From Hymenobacter jeongseonensis (GTDB lineage Bacteria; Bacteroidota; Bacteroidia; Cytophagales; Hymenobacteraceae), in assembly GCF_015694725.1 (NCBI RefSeq), contig NZ_JADQDQ010000002.1, positions 186,001 to 250,000 on the forward strand: a stretch of DNA of 64,000 bases, written 5' to 3'. Both the position numbers and the translations under genes were made by a program. Below the pieces are notes generated by a model. The model worked only from the letters and a program-made list of their open reading frames with translations. It did not search any database and was not told the origin of the DNA. Below, one piece after another: positions 43,586 through 53,896 of this stretch (positions within the stretch are counted from its first letter, which is position 1; the number at the start of each line of letters is the position of its first letter).

Positions 43586-44077
43586 TTATTTTCGAAATGC
43601 GGCCGGTGCGGGCGCATCCGGCGGAATGGCGCCGGGCGTGGGCAGCACGGGGCTTTCCAACTCTTCTTCGCTAAAATACGGAGCCAGCCGCTCTTGGATG
43701 TTTTCGGGCATGGTAACGGGCCGGCCGGTGGTGGTTTTCACAAACACCATCAGCGTGTGGCCTTCGGTGAGCAAGTCGCCCGCCTCGTTGTATATCTCAT
43801 ATTCGAACGTGACGCGGGTGCCTTCGGGCGGCTGGCGCAACAGCAGGCGCACCGTGAGCAGGTCGTCGTAGCGCGCAGGCCGGCGGAAACGGGTGCGAAT
43901 TTCGCCCACCGGCATGCCCACTCCGTCGGCTTCCATGTCCTTGTAGTTGATGCCCAACTTGCGGAAAGCTTCGGTGCGGGCTACCTCAAAATAGGCCGCG
44001 TAGTTGCCGTGATAGACGTAGCCCATCTGGTCGGTTTCGGCGTAGCGGACCCGGATTTGGATATCGGAAGAGAACAT
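43586..44077 (-). CDS. Hotdog acyl-CoA thioesterase, YbgC/4-hydroxybenzoyl-CoA type
   Basis: 163 residues. The hotdog motif YAETDQMGYVYHGNYAAYFE (about 12-31) contains the catalytic Asp and the helix start typical of YbgC/FadM proteins. It would hydrolyse acyl-CoA or act on acyl-carrier-bound thioesters in the cytoplasm. The last 40 residues are a Pro/Glu-rich tail not found in all relatives. The next gene on the minus strand is the BrkB protein, 145 bp on; MltG lies 58 bp upstream, so it may be read in the same transcript as MltG. Confidence 0.9.
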   Translation of the reverse strand: MFSSDIQIRVRYAETDQMGYVYHGNYAAYFEVARTEAFRKLGINYKDMEADGVGMPVGEIRTRFRRPARYDDLLTVRLLLRQPPEGTRVTFEYEIYNEAGDLLTEGHTLMVFVKTTTGRPVTMPENIQERLAPYFSEEELESPVLPTPGAIPPDAPAPAAFRK

Positions 44078-44134
44078 GCTGTGATGGTTGGTTAACCGTC
44101 GTGCTTCGCAGCGCTCTACACGACGGCGTGCTAA

Positions 44135-45217
44135 TTACCGAATGCCGGCCCGCGTCAGCGCCGCTTGGTAGCGGCGGGCATTAAGAATGTGGTCCCGCTC
44201 GTTGGTAGCAAAGGCGTGATAGCCCGTAAAATCTTCCTTGGCGCAGAAGTACAAGTAGTTGTTGCTTTCGGGCTTTAGCACCGCGTCGATGCTGGCAATG
44301 CTGGGCAGGTTGATGGGGCCGGGCGGCAGGCCGCCATACTTATAGGTATTGTAAGGCGAGTCTTTTTGGAGGTGTACGTTCAGCACGCGCTTGATGGTGA
44401 AGTCGCGGTTGGCGTACACCACGGTGGGGTCGGCCTGGAGCTTCATGCCGCGCTTAAGGCGGTTGAGATAGACGCCGGCAATGCGCGGCCGCTCGTCGGC
44501 GTGCTGCTGCTGCTCTGCTTCCACAATGCTGGCCAGCGTGCTCACCTGCGCGCGGGTCAGGTTGAGTTTCTCGCGCTGGGCGTCGCGGGCGGGCGTCCAG
44601 AACTTCTCGTACTCCTTCTTCATCCTCTGCATCAGGTTATTGGCCGAGGTGTTCCAATACAGCTCGTAGGTGTTCGGGATGAACATGCTGAGCACGGTCG
44701 TTGTATCGAAACCCAGGCTGCGGGTGTAAGCAGGGCTGCTCAGCAGGGAATCGATTTGCGCCGGCTGGGCATCAATCTGGTTCGATAGTTTATTGGCTAG
44801 TTCGCCCCGCAGCCGCACGTTGGTGAACGTGAGCTTGAGCGGCGATTGCAGGCCAGCTTTCAGCACGTTGATAAGCTGGCGGTTGGTGTAGCCCTCCTTT
44901 AACTCGTAGCGCCCGGGCTTCACGTGCTCCGGGTACTTCATGAGCTTGGCCACAAAGTGCAGCGACAGCTTGTCGACGACTACGCCGGTCGCATCGATGT
45001 TTTGCAGGGCCGTCTTCCAGTCATCGCCGCGCCGGATGATGACGTGCGTCGGCTTGCCTTTGGTTTCGATGTTGGCGGTGAAAAACACCTGATAGAAATA
45101 ATAAGAGAAGCAGACCAGCGCAAGCGTAAAAATGATGCTGACGGTAGCCCAGCGCCGGCGGCGTTTCAGGGCTTGGTCGCGGCGTTCGAGAATCGACTTT
45201 TGGGCAGGCTGGGACAT
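44135..45217 (-). CDS. mltG: Endolytic murein transglycosylase
   Basis: 360 residues from the ATG at 45217 (MSQPAQKSILERR). A basic cytoplasmic start, one membrane helix (about 23-46, TVSIIFTLALVCFSYYFYQV), a LysM-like subdomain (about 55-130) and the YceG catalytic domain. The catalytic Glu is E233 in LASIVEAEQQ, and the substrate groove shows ADPTVVYA and YNTYKYGGLPPGPI. It cuts nascent peptidoglycan strands in the periplasm and so ends glycan chain growth. Divergent from the YrdC-type gene with 207 bp between. Confidence 0.94.
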   Translation of the reverse strand: MSQPAQKSILERRDQALKRRRRWATVSIIFTLALVCFSYYFYQVFFTANIETKGKPTHVIIRRGDDWKTALQNIDATGVVVDKLSLHFVAKLMKYPEHVKPGRYELKEGYTNRQLINVLKAGLQSPLKLTFTNVRLRGELANKLSNQIDAQPAQIDSLLSSPAYTRSLGFDTTTVLSMFIPNTYELYWNTSANNLMQRMKKEYEKFWTPARDAQREKLNLTRAQVSTLASIVEAEQQQHADERPRIAGVYLNRLKRGMKLQADPTVVYANRDFTIKRVLNVHLQKDSPYNTYKYGGLPPGPINLPSIASIDAVLKPESNNYLYFCAKEDFTGYHAFATNERDHILNARRYQAALTRAGIR

Positions 45218-45424
45218 GGGAAGCAATAAGAGAATCAGAGAAGCGACGTCAAAAGTACGAACAGTGGCCACCGCACAACGTAAGCTGCGCGGTAGTTGCT
45301 TCGTTTCGGCCGGCCGTAGTACCTTGCCCGCGTCTTGGGCCACTGCTGGCTACTTGCTGCCGGTTCAAGCCCTCCCTATCCGGCCTCAGTGCGCCGTCAA
45401 TTTTTCAATCTCTCACCCCTCCGT

Positions 45425-46057
45425 ATGCCCGCCACCCTTCTCCGCATTCACCCCGAAAACCCGCCTCAAAGCCGTATTCAGCAAGCCGTTGAGGTGTTGC
45501 GCAAAGGCGGAGTCATCATTTATCCCACCGATACGGTTTACGGAATTGGCTGCGATGTGACCAATGCCAAGGCCGTTGACAAAGTGTGCCGCATCAAGAA
45601 GCTGTTCCCTGACAAGGCCAACCTAAGCTTTATCTGCCACGACCTGTCGCACATTTCCGACTACGCCCACGGCATCACCACCTCTACTTACAAAGTCATC
45701 AAAAAAGCCCTGCCCGGGCCTTTTACCTTCATTTTTGAGGCCAGTTCCAACGCTCCGCGGTTCGGCGGCACCAAGCGCAAAACGGTCGGCATTCGGGTGC
45801 CCGACAACCAAATTATTTTGCAATTGGTGAAGGAACTCGGCAATCCCATCGTGAGCACCTCGGTGCGGGAGGACGAGAACACCATCGACGAATACGTGAC
45901 CGACCCGGACCTGATTTTCGAGAAATACCGCCTTCTGGTTGACCTCGTCATCGACGGCGGCTTCGGGGGCAACGTTCCCAGCACCATCATCGACTGCACC
46001 AACGACGACTTCGAGCTAATCCGCCAGGGCGCGGGCGATATTGAGCAGTATTTGTAA
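45425..46057 (+). CDS. YrdC/YciO/Sua5-family protein, threonylcarbamoyl-AMP synthase type
   Basis: 210 residues from the ATG at 45425; a longer frame upstream is not protein-like. The YrdC core is intact: GGVIIYPTDTVYGIGCDVTN (about 35-54), KKALPGPFTFIFEASSNAP and KRKTVGIRVPDN with the conserved Lys/Arg set for ATP and threonine. It resembles YciO more than TsaC in length. Predicted to make L-threonylcarbamoyl-AMP for tRNA t6A37, or a related RNA-binding role. A strong terminator follows. Confidence 0.9.
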   Translation: MPATLLRIHPENPPQSRIQQAVEVLRKGGVIIYPTDTVYGIGCDVTNAKAVDKVCRIKKLFPDKANLSFICHDLSHISDYAHGITTSTYKVIKKALPGPFTFIFEASSNAPRFGGTKRKTVGIRVPDNQIILQLVKELGNPIVSTSVREDENTIDEYVTDPDLIFEKYRLLVDLVIDGGFGGNVPSTIIDCTNDDFELIRQGAGDIEQYL

Positions 46058-46086
46058 ACCAATTGGCACTGGCCCAATCCTGATAT

Positions 46087-46125
46087 AAAAAGAGCCGCCT
46101 GCTTCCGTAGCAGGCGGCTCTTTTT
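46087..46125. terminator. Bidirectional rho-independent terminator
   Basis: A perfect 16-bp stem (46087-46102 and 46110-46125) with a 7-nt loop and A/T runs on each side. Its right end meets the stop codon of the convergent acyltransferase gene. Confidence 0.92.
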
Positions 46126-47056
46126 ATGCGGGTCGCTTGTGCTTCCAGCGGCGGTGGGTCCAGAGGTACTGCTCGGGCGCGGCCCGGATGTCGGCTTCCA
46201 AGTGGCGCACGAAAGCATCCGTAATGGGAAATTCATCAGCTGGCAACGGCGCATTGCCGTCGTACAGCTCGGTAAGGACGATTTCGTAGTAGCCGCGCCG
46301 AATTCGTTTGATGCTCACATACACCACCGGGCACTTAAACCGCGCTGCCAACCGGTCGGCGCTGGTGTAGAAACCAGAATCCTGGTTCATGAAGGTGGTC
46401 CAGTACGGACGGTCCTCCGGCCCGGCGGCTTGGTCCGAGAGCAGGCTCACCACACGCGGCTCCCCCCGGCGCTGCACCATGTCGCGCAAGGTGTCGCGCA
46501 TGGGAATCAGGCCAGCACCGGTGCGGGTGCGCAACTGGTGCATGAAGCTTTCAAAAAACGGATTACTGAGCGGCTTGTACACGCCATCGACCTCCGCCGA
46601 AAGCCAAACCGCGCCAGAAGTGAGCACCCACTCCCAATTGCCGGCGTGCGACGAAAGGCCCAACGCCATGCGGCCGGCCCGGAAATGGCGCTCCAACACT
46701 TCGGGATTACGGAAGTTTACGCGCTGCTTCAGCTCAGCGTCCGACATGTGGGCTAGTTTAATGGTCTCGACCATCACCTGCGCAAAGTGCCGGTAAAAAG
46801 CTTTGCCGATGCGGTCAATCTCCGCGGCAGACTTTTCCGGAAAGGAATTGCGCAAGTTCTGCTGCACCACGCGCCAGCGGTAGCGCACCACGTAGGCGAG
46901 CAGAAAATAGAAGCCTTCGGCAATGACATACAACACGCCGTATGGCAAGCGGGCCAGCCCCAGCAGCAACCACCGTAGGGGCTCATACTGCCAGGGGTAG
47001 GTCAGGCGCGGCGCGGCGCGCTGGGCTGTATTTCCCGAAATGGTCCGTCCTCTCAT
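46124..47056 (-). CDS. Lysophospholipid/lipid A acyltransferase (LpxL/HtrB family)
   Basis: 310 residues with one membrane segment near the N terminus (about 28-57, LRWLLLGLARLPYGVLYVIA). The acyltransferase HX4E motif is seen as H137-AGNW-E142 (SSHAGNWEW), followed by a substrate region (GVYKPLSNPFFESF) and a further box SLLSDQAAGPED. It would add a secondary acyl chain to lipid A or a phospholipid at the inner membrane. Its start overlaps the stop of the following upstream gene as ATGA (47053-47056), so expression is coupled to it. Confidence 0.93.
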   Translation of the reverse strand: MRGRTISGNTAQRAAPRLTYPWQYEPLRWLLLGLARLPYGVLYVIAEGFYFLLAYVVRYRWRVVQQNLRNSFPEKSAAEIDRIGKAFYRHFAQVMVETIKLAHMSDAELKQRVNFRNPEVLERHFRAGRMALGLSSHAGNWEWVLTSGAVWLSAEVDGVYKPLSNPFFESFMHQLRTRTGAGLIPMRDTLRDMVQRRGEPRVVSLLSDQAAGPEDRPYWTTFMNQDSGFYTSADRLAARFKCPVVYVSIKRIRRGYYEIVLTELYDGNAPLPADEFPITDAFVRHLEADIRAAPEQYLWTHRRWKHKRPA

Positions 47057-47934
47057 CGGGGCACAGCGGCGCCGGCCGGCGCGTAGTCTACGGCGCTGCG
47101 GTCGCCAATCACCCGGTGGCCGGCCAGCAGCTTTTTATTGCCCGGGCCGCCGTATACCTCCACGAACAGCGTGAACGGCCCATCGGGCAGCGGCCCCAGG
47201 GGCAATTGGCCCACCACACTGGTTGGCCGCCCGCTCTCGGGGGTGAGAATGGCGTCGGCATCGGCCGCCGAGCCATCGGGCGTGGTGAGGTGGTAGTGAA
47301 TGCGCACGGGCTGCCCGGCGGGCGCATCGTGCAGCTCGGTATAGAAAAATATATTTTCGGCACCCCGACTGTACACATTGCCGGGAGCCCGGGTGAGGCG
47401 GTAGCCGCTCCGGGCAAAATTATCCGTTCCGCCGCTACGGACTGCCGGGCGGGCCAGCAGCACGATGTCGGAAAGAAAGGTGGTCGTTGGGGTTTCCAGT
47501 AACAGAGGCTTTTCGACGGTGGTTTCGCCGTTGCTGCTCCGGTATTGGTCGCGCACGGTGCCACGCACGGTGTACTTGCCGTCCGGCAGCAAAATCCTTT
47601 TCAGGAAGCTCTGGGGGTTTTTGATGACGATGGACGTATCGGTGAGCACCGGGGGCTTCAAAATCACCACTTCGCGATAAGCGGGTTTGCCATCGGCTTT
47701 CAACACCTCCAACGTGACGGTGGCGGCCGACTGGAAAGCCCGGGGTGCCCGTTGTCGGTAGGTGAGGGCTTGCGTGGAAATGGTCACGTAGATTTCGACC
47801 TCCGCTCCTTTCTCTACTTTATTGAGGTTACGAAACCGGGCCACGTCCAATATAATGGGCGAAGTCCCCGCCTGGGCAACCAACGAAGTGGCCCACGAAA
47901 GCGCGCAGACGGCAAATAAGAGGAAGAAACGCAT
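47053..47934 (-). CDS. Exported protein of unknown function upstream of the lipid acyltransferase
   Basis: 293 residues. Signal peptide MRFFLLFAVCALSWATSLVAQ, then a beta-rich protein with repeated VxLEVxxxDGKxxYxE-like strands (for example VTLEVLKADGKPAYREV, SGYRLTRAPGNVYSRGAEN). This resembles the N-terminal part of GWxTD-domain proteins of Bacteroidota, but the GWxTD segment itself is absent. First gene of a two-gene unit with the acyltransferase (4-bp overlap), which suggests an envelope role. A function is not assigned. Confidence 0.82.
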   Translation of the reverse strand: MRFFLLFAVCALSWATSLVAQAGTSPIILDVARFRNLNKVEKGAEVEIYVTISTQALTYRQRAPRAFQSAATVTLEVLKADGKPAYREVVILKPPVLTDTSIVIKNPQSFLKRILLPDGKYTVRGTVRDQYRSSNGETTVEKPLLLETPTTTFLSDIVLLARPAVRSGGTDNFARSGYRLTRAPGNVYSRGAENIFFYTELHDAPAGQPVRIHYHLTTPDGSAADADAILTPESGRPTSVVGQLPLGPLPDGPFTLFVEVYGGPGNKKLLAGHRVIGDRSAVDYAPAGAAVPR

Positions 47935-48023
47935 GGTGCAAAAGTAACGAGTTGAAAGCCGGCGCGGACCAGTGTCCGTTCTTTACCTAAAATCCGTGCC
48001 ATCCGCCAAATCCTTCGAAATCC

Positions 48024-48698
48024 GTGATTCTTCTCACCGAAATCCACTACCATCCGCCAGCAGCCCTTTTCGCCGAACTGCTCCGGGCCGACGGCATCTT
48101 ACTGGAAGCCCACGAGCATTACCGCAAGCAGACGTACCGCAACCGTTGCCTCATCCGCACGGCGCAGGGCGTGCAGCCGCTCACCGTGCCGGTTATCGAT
48201 GGCAACCGGGCCGAAAAGGTCAGCATTTCAGCCATCGAAATTGATTACCGCCAAAACTGGATTCATCGGCACTGGCGCACCCTGCAAACGGCCTACGGCA
48301 ACAGTCCTTATTTCGAGTACTATGCCGACTACCTGCATGATATTTACGTACGTAAGCCTATCTTGCTCTTCGACCTGAACCTGCAGTTTCTGCAGTTATT
48401 GCTGCGCTGTTTTCGACTGACCCTGCCCCTCCACCTCACCGACGAATACCTCCCCGACTACTCCGCGCAACCTTCTTTGGACAAATTTGGTCTTACAAGC
48501 AGTCAATCAATCATCGCCGATAGGCGCGACTGGTTGACACCTAAAAGCAACCCCAAAGCGGTAGAAACTGACAGTCCGGCAGCCCCTCCCCTGGTGCGGC
48601 CGTACCCCCAAGTGTTTGGCCCAGGTTTTGAGCCAGGGTTGAGCGTGCTGGACCTGCTGTTCTCGCAGGGCCCGGCGGCCGGCGCTTTTTTACAATAG
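48024..48698 (+). CDS. WbqC-family protein
   Basis: 224 residues starting at a GTG (48024), the only sensible start since the body begins directly with MILLTEIHYHPP. The conserved YRKQTYRNRCLIRTAQGVQ (about 33-51), PVIDGNRAEKVS and IDYRQNWIHRHWRTLQTAYG (about 72-91) identify the WbqC family, linked to O-antigen/LPS synthesis and, in Bacteroidota, often next to a signal peptidase. The C-terminal 60 residues are Pro/Ser-rich and less conserved. Divergent from the exported protein across about 90 bp, which holds two direct AAATCCGTG copies. Confidence 0.86.
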   Translation: MILLTEIHYHPPAALFAELLRADGILLEAHEHYRKQTYRNRCLIRTAQGVQPLTVPVIDGNRAEKVSISAIEIDYRQNWIHRHWRTLQTAYGNSPYFEYYADYLHDIYVRKPILLFDLNLQFLQLLLRCFRLTLPLHLTDEYLPDYSAQPSLDKFGLTSSQSIIADRRDWLTPKSNPKAVETDSPAAPPLVRPYPQVFGPGFEPGLSVLDLLFSQGPAAGAFLQ

Positions 48699-48875
48699 CT
48701 GTACTTTTTGCAGCAACCTGTAATTTTCTGTCGACGTTAGATTAACTGCTTACGTGCCGTAACTGGCCCGAACCTTCGCCCGAGACTGCTTGTTTTCAAG
48801 CGACATCGGCCCAACCCGTTTAGCGTATATTATTCCCGACGCGGGGCTATTTGATTTTTCACTACGTTTATTGGC

Positions 48876-51485
48876 ATGGAAGCTAAATTCTCAAACCGCG
48901 TCAAAGAGGTTATTTCCCTCAGTCGGGAAGAGGCCATCCGGCTTGGTCACGACTACATTGGTACTGAGCACCTGCTGCTCGGCATGATTCGGGAAGCGGA
49001 AGGCACGGCCCTTGGCCTGCTGCGCAAGCTGGGCGTGAGCATCGACGAGCTCAAGTTCTCGTTGGAGCAGGCCACGCGCAACACCGCGACCCAGGGCACC
49101 AGCATCACCGGCTCGATTCCGCTCACCAAGCAGACCGAGAAGGTGTTGAAAATAACCTATTTGGAGGCTAAAATCTTCAAGTCCGAAATCATCGGCACCG
49201 AACACCTCCTGTTGTCTATCCTGCGGGACGAAGACAATATTTCCTCTCAAATTCTCTCCAAGTTTAACGTGAACTACGAAACTGTGCGCGACTCGCTGGA
49301 TTACCACGGCAACGCCTCGCCAAGCCCCAAAGCTGGTCCGGATACCGACGACGACGACAACGACAAACTGTTTGGCTCCTCCGGTCCCGGCGGACGCGGC
49401 GGTTCCGGCAGCGCCGGCACCACCAAGAAGCCCGGCGAAAAATCGCGCACCCCGGTGCTCGATAACTTCGGCCGCGACCTTACCAAGCTGGCCGAGGACG
49501 ACAAGCTCGACCCCATCGTGGGCCGCGAAAAAGAGATTGAGCGCGTGGCCCAAATCCTGAGCCGCCGCAAAAAGAACAACCCGATTCTCATCGGTGAGCC
49601 CGGCGTGGGCAAAACGGCCATCGCCGAAGGCCTCGCCCTGCGCATCATCCAGAAGAAAGTGAGCCGCGTGCTTTTCAACAAGCGCGTCGTGACCCTTGAT
49701 TTGGCTTCGCTGGTAGCTGGTACCAAATACCGTGGCCAGTTTGAGGAGCGCATGAAGGCCGTGATGAACGAGCTGGAAAAGTCGCCCGACGTGATTCTGT
49801 TCATCGACGAGTTGCATACCATCGTGGGTGCCGGCGGGGCTTCGGGTTCGCTCGACGCTTCGAACATGTTCAAGCCGGCTTTGGCCCGCGGCGAGATTCA
49901 ATGCATCGGCGCCACCACGCTGGACGAGTACCGCCAGTACATCGAGAAAGACGGCGCTCTGGCCCGTCGTTTCCAGATGGTGATGGTGGACCCGACCACG
50001 CCCGAGGAAACCATCGAAATCCTGCACAACATCAAGGACAAGTATCAGGACCACCACCACGTGGTGTACACCGATAAGGCCATTGAGCAGTGCGTGATGC
50101 TGTCGGACCGCTACATGTCCGACCGTTTCCTGCCGGACAAGGCCATCGACATTCTCGACGAGGCCGGTGCCCGCGTGCACATCAACAACATCGTGGTGCC
50201 CGAGGATATTCTCACGCTCGAAGAGCAGATTGAGAACATAAAAGGCGAGAAAAACCGCGTGGTGAAATCGCAGAAATACGAGGAAGCCGCCAAGCTCCGC
50301 GACACCGAGAAGAAACTTCTGGACCAGCTCGAAACGGCTAAAAAGTCGTGGGAAGAGGAAACCAAGAAGAAGCGCTACACGGTGAAAGAGGAGAACGTGG
50401 CCGAGGTTATCGCCATGATGACCGGCATTCCCGTTTCGCGCGTGGCCCAGAACGAAAGCCAGAAACTCCTCAACATGAACGAGGAGTTGCAAGGCAAAGT
50501 AATTGGCCAAGACAAAGCCATTAAGCAATTGGTGAAAGCCATTCAGCGCACCCGCGTGGGCTTGAAGGACCCCAAGAAGCCGATTGGTTCGTTCGTGTTC
50601 CTCGGCCCGACGGGCGTGGGCAAGACGGAACTGGCCAAGGTGCTGGCTACTTACCTCTTCGACAAGGACGACGCACTAGTGCGCGTCGACATGTCGGAAT
50701 ACATGGAGAAGTTCAGCGTATCGCGCCTGGTGGGCGCGCCTCCCGGCTACGTGGGTTACGAAGAGGGCGGCCAGCTGACGGAGAAAATCCGCCGCAAGCC
50801 GTACTCGGTTATCCTGCTCGACGAGATTGAGAAGGCGCACCCGGACGTGTACAACCTGCTGCTTCAGGTGCTGGACGACGGTATCCTGACCGACGGCCTT
50901 GGCCGCAAGGTGGACTTCCGCAACACCATCATCATCATGACCTCGAACATCGGGGCGCGTGACTTGCAGGACTTCGGCGCTGGCATCGGCTTCGGCACGA
51001 AGGCCCGTCAGGACAACATGGACGAGTTGACCAAGGGCACCATCACGAATGCCCTGAAGAAGACGTTCTCACCCGAGTTCCTGAACCGCTTGGATGATGT
51101 CATCGTCTTCAACTCGCTGGACAAAAAGGACATTCACAAAATCATCGACATCAGCCTCAGCAAGCTCCTCTCGCGGGTGCAGGCCCTGGGTTACCGGGTT
51201 GAGTTGACGGAAGCCGCCAAGGATTTTGTGGCCGATAAGGGCTATGACCCGAAGTACGGTGCTCGTCCGCTGAACCGGGCCATCCAGAAGTATATCGAAG
51301 ACCCGATTGCGGAGGAAATCCTCAAAGCCCAAGTGGTGCACGGCGACGTCATCACGGCCGACTATGCGGAGGGGGCCGAAGAACTGACCTTCGCCGTGAG
51401 CAAGAGCGGTGAGGCCCAGAACCTCGCCAGCGACGAGCGGCCGGCCGAAACGCCGGAAGCGCCCGATACAGATTCGAAGAAGTAA
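48876..51485 (+). CDS. clpC: ATP-dependent Clp protease ATP-binding subunit ClpC
   Basis: 869 residues. Two N-terminal Clp repeats (about 3-145; [20 protein letters not shown] and the second [14 protein letters not shown]), a low-complexity Gly/Ser spacer (about 165-180), AAA+ domain D1 with Walker A GEPGVGKT near 239, a UVR-type coiled linker ([16 protein letters not shown]) and D2 with Walker A GPTGVGKT near 577. This architecture marks ClpC, not ClpA or ClpB. It unfolds proteins for ClpP degradation and handles aggregated proteins under stress. A terminator follows and no adaptor genes (McsA/McsB) flank it. Confidence 0.97.
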   Translation: MEAKFSNRVKEVISLSREEAIRLGHDYIGTEHLLLGMIREAEGTALGLLRKLGVSIDELKFSLEQATRNTATQGTSITGSIPLTKQTEKVLKITYLEAKIFKSEIIGTEHLLLSILRDEDNISSQILSKFNVNYETVRDSLDYHGNASPSPKAGPDTDDDDNDKLFGSSGPGGRGGSGSAGTTKKPGEKSRTPVLDNFGRDLTKLAEDDKLDPIVGREKEIERVAQILSRRKKNNPILIGEPGVGKTAIAEGLALRIIQKKVSRVLFNKRVVTLDLASLVAGTKYRGQFEERMKAVMNELEKSPDVILFIDELHTIVGAGGASGSLDASNMFKPALARGEIQCIGATTLDEYRQYIEKDGALARRFQMVMVDPTTPEETIEILHNIKDKYQDHHHVVYTDKAIEQCVMLSDRYMSDRFLPDKAIDILDEAGARVHINNIVVPEDILTLEEQIENIKGEKNRVVKSQKYEEAAKLRDTEKKLLDQLETAKKSWEEETKKKRYTVKEENVAEVIAMMTGIPVSRVAQNESQKLLNMNEELQGKVIGQDKAIKQLVKAIQRTRVGLKDPKKPIGSFVFLGPTGVGKTELAKVLATYLFDKDDALVRVDMSEYMEKFSVSRLVGAPPGYVGYEEGGQLTEKIRRKPYSVILLDEIEKAHPDVYNLLLQVLDDGILTDGLGRKVDFRNTIIIMTSNIGARDLQDFGAGIGFGTKARQDNMDELTKGTITNALKKTFSPEFLNRLDDVIVFNSLDKKDIHKIIDISLSKLLSRVQALGYRVELTEAAKDFVADKGYDPKYGARPLNRAIQKYIEDPIAEEILKAQVVHGDVITADYAEGAEELTFAVSKSGEAQNLASDERPAETPEAPDTDSKK

Positions 51486-51519
51486 TTTCTGCTTGGCTTT
51501 CGCTTGGCGAGAGGATAAG

Positions 51520-51552
51520 AAGCCGGTTCCAGCAATGGAGCCGGCTTTTTTG
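51520..51552 (+). terminator. Rho-independent terminator of clpC
   Basis: An 11-bp stem with one G-U pair (51520-51530 and 51537-51547), 6-nt loop and a T run. Confidence 0.9.
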
Positions 51553-51623
51553 TTGTGCCCCTCTTAACTTGCTAGCTGATTCTGAACGACATTGCCGAGC
51601 TTACAATAAATCACAGGCCCTTT

Positions 51624-53768
51624 ATGAATTTTTTACAAAGAGCTGCCCTCACTGGTGCCGGTGCGGCCCTCACTGGCGTAGCCTTGGCGCAATCAGCACC
51701 AGTAGCAGCCATCAAGCCCAAGGTGTTTACTGATTTCGGCATTACCCGCACCGATAACTACTATTGGCTCAATCAGCCCACGAACCCCGAGGTGCTGAAA
51801 TACCTCACCGCCGAAAATGCTTATTACGATAAGCAAATGGCCGGCACAAAAACCCTGCAACAGAAGCTGGTAGCAGAAATTAAGGGCCGCATCAAGCAAG
51901 AGGATGCAACGGTTGCCTACCGCGATAACGGCTACCTGTATTACTCGCGCTTCGACTTTGGCGGCGAGTATCCGATATACTGCCGCAAGAAAGGCAGTTC
52001 CGTAGAAATCGAAGAAGTGATTCTCAACGCCGACGAGTTGGGGGCGGGCCGCCCTTATTACCAAATCGGCGATTGGGCGGTGAGCGACAACAACCAGTTG
52101 CTGGCCTACACGGCCGATACGGTGAGCCGGCGCTTGTACACGCTTCGTTTCAAGAATCTCGTTACGGGAATGCTCTATCCCGAGCGCATTGCCAACACCG
52201 GCGGCGAAGTGGTATGGGCGGCCGATAACAAAACGGTGTTCTACACCAAAAAAGACGTCAACACCCTGCTGCCCTACCAAGTATACCGGCACACGCTCGG
52301 CACCGACCCCAAGGGCGATGTATTGATTCACGAGGAGCGCGACAACACCTTTAACGTGGGCGTGACCCGTTCCAAGTCGAAGAAATTCATTGGCATTGTG
52401 CTCACCAGTTCCCTGTCGTCGGAATACCGCTACCTCGACGCGGCCACGCCGACGGGACAGTTCAAGACGTTTTTGCGGCGGGAGAAAGACCACCTGTATA
52501 CCGTGGAGCATCTGGACGATAAGTTCTACGTGCGCAGCAACTGGCAAGCGCCCAACTACCGCCTCATGGTGACGCCCGTGGCCAACACGGCCAAAGCCAC
52601 CTGGCGCGATGCCATCACCCGCCATCCGGAAATTTTCCTCGACAACTTTGAGTTGTTCCGGGATTATCTCGTGCTGAACGAGCGCAAAGGCGGCCTGCGC
52701 CAATTGCGGGTGGTGAGCCTCAAGGACAAACAGGAGCACTACCTGCCATTCGACGAGCCGGCCTATACCGCCACCGTGGGCATTAATGCGGAAATGGATA
52801 CGCCCCTGCTGCGCTACAACTACACGTCGTTGACCACGCCGGCATCCACCTTTGAGTACGACATGAGCACGCGCACCAGCACGCTACTGAAGGAGCAACC
52901 CGTGCAAGGCGGCTTCAACAAACGCGACTACGTGACGGAGCGCATATTCGTGAAATCGCGCGACAACGTCTTCATTCCCATGTCCATCGTGTACAAGAAG
53001 GGCACGAAGCTGGATGGCACCGCGCCGCTTTTGCAATATGCTTACGGTTCTTACGGCTTCTCGCAGGACCCAACCTTCAGCGCGGCCCGCCTGAGCTTGC
53101 TCAACCGCGGCTTCATCTACGCGCTGTGCAATATTCGGGGCGGGCAGGAAATGGGCCGCCAGTGGTTCGAAAATGGCCGCATGTTGAACAAAATCAACAG
53201 CTTCAACGACTTTATCGATTGCTCGCTATACCTCACCACGAAGCGCGATGCCAAAGTGGCAACCGACAAAACCAAGCAGCAGTACACTTCTACCGATAAG
53301 CTATTTGCCATGGGCGGCAGTGCCGGGGGCCTGCTCATGGGCGCCGTGATGAACATGCGGCCCGACCTCTACAAAGGCGTGATTGCGGCCGTGCCTTTTG
53401 TGGATGTGGTGACCACCATGTCGGACCCCAGCATTCCGCTCACCACCAGCGAGTACGACCAATGGGGCAACCCCGCCGACGAAGAATACTTCAACTACAT
53501 GCTCTCGTATTCTCCCTACGACAACGTGACCGCGCAGGCCTACCCCAACGTTCTTGTTACGACCGGCCTACATGATTCGCAGGTGCAGTACTACGAACCC
53601 GCCAAGTGGGTGGCAAAGCTGCGCGCCCTGAAAACCGACAAGAACCAACTCCTCCTGCATACCGACATGAGTGCTGGGCACGGCGGAGCTTCGGGTCGGT
53701 TTAAGTCCATCAACGACACGGCGCGGCAGTACGCGTTTATGCTGCAACTGCTGGGCAAGAACTTATAA
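51624..53768 (+). CDS. ptrB: S9 family oligopeptidase (prolyl oligopeptidase/oligopeptidase B type)
   Basis: 714 residues. The first about 25 (ALTGAGAALTGVALAQ) resemble a weak export signal, unlike cytosolic PtrB. A seven-bladed propeller (about 60-430) is followed by an alpha/beta-hydrolase: Ser566 in GGSAGG, Asp651 in TTGLHDSQVQYYEP and His686 in MSAGHGG form the triad, with the oxyanion region YAYGSYGF and NIRGGQEMGRQW. It would cleave short peptides after basic or Pro residues. Alone in its unit; the next gene starts 128 bp on. Confidence 0.93.
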   Translation: MNFLQRAALTGAGAALTGVALAQSAPVAAIKPKVFTDFGITRTDNYYWLNQPTNPEVLKYLTAENAYYDKQMAGTKTLQQKLVAEIKGRIKQEDATVAYRDNGYLYYSRFDFGGEYPIYCRKKGSSVEIEEVILNADELGAGRPYYQIGDWAVSDNNQLLAYTADTVSRRLYTLRFKNLVTGMLYPERIANTGGEVVWAADNKTVFYTKKDVNTLLPYQVYRHTLGTDPKGDVLIHEERDNTFNVGVTRSKSKKFIGIVLTSSLSSEYRYLDAATPTGQFKTFLRREKDHLYTVEHLDDKFYVRSNWQAPNYRLMVTPVANTAKATWRDAITRHPEIFLDNFELFRDYLVLNERKGGLRQLRVVSLKDKQEHYLPFDEPAYTATVGINAEMDTPLLRYNYTSLTTPASTFEYDMSTRTSTLLKEQPVQGGFNKRDYVTERIFVKSRDNVFIPMSIVYKKGTKLDGTAPLLQYAYGSYGFSQDPTFSAARLSLLNRGFIYALCNIRGGQEMGRQWFENGRMLNKINSFNDFIDCSLYLTTKRDAKVATDKTKQQYTSTDKLFAMGGSAGGLLMGAVMNMRPDLYKGVIAAVPFVDVVTTMSDPSIPLTTSEYDQWGNPADEEYFNYMLSYSPYDNVTAQAYPNVLVTTGLHDSQVQYYEPAKWVAKLRALKTDKNQLLLHTDMSAGHGGASGRFKSINDTARQYAFMLQLLGKNL

Positions 53769-53896
53769 GAACGCTCCAAGCAGAACTGTACAACACTCCT
53801 CATCTTCCCAAAATACCGCGGCCGTAATCTACCCGTAACCTACCTTTGGCCTCCCACTACCGCGCTCCAGTCCCACCCGCGCGCTTATCCCTGCTC

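Noticed and set aside
47991..48029. Repeated AAATCCGTG as a mobile or regulatory repeat
   Set aside because: Only two short direct copies, one overlapping the WbqC start; too little to support a function.
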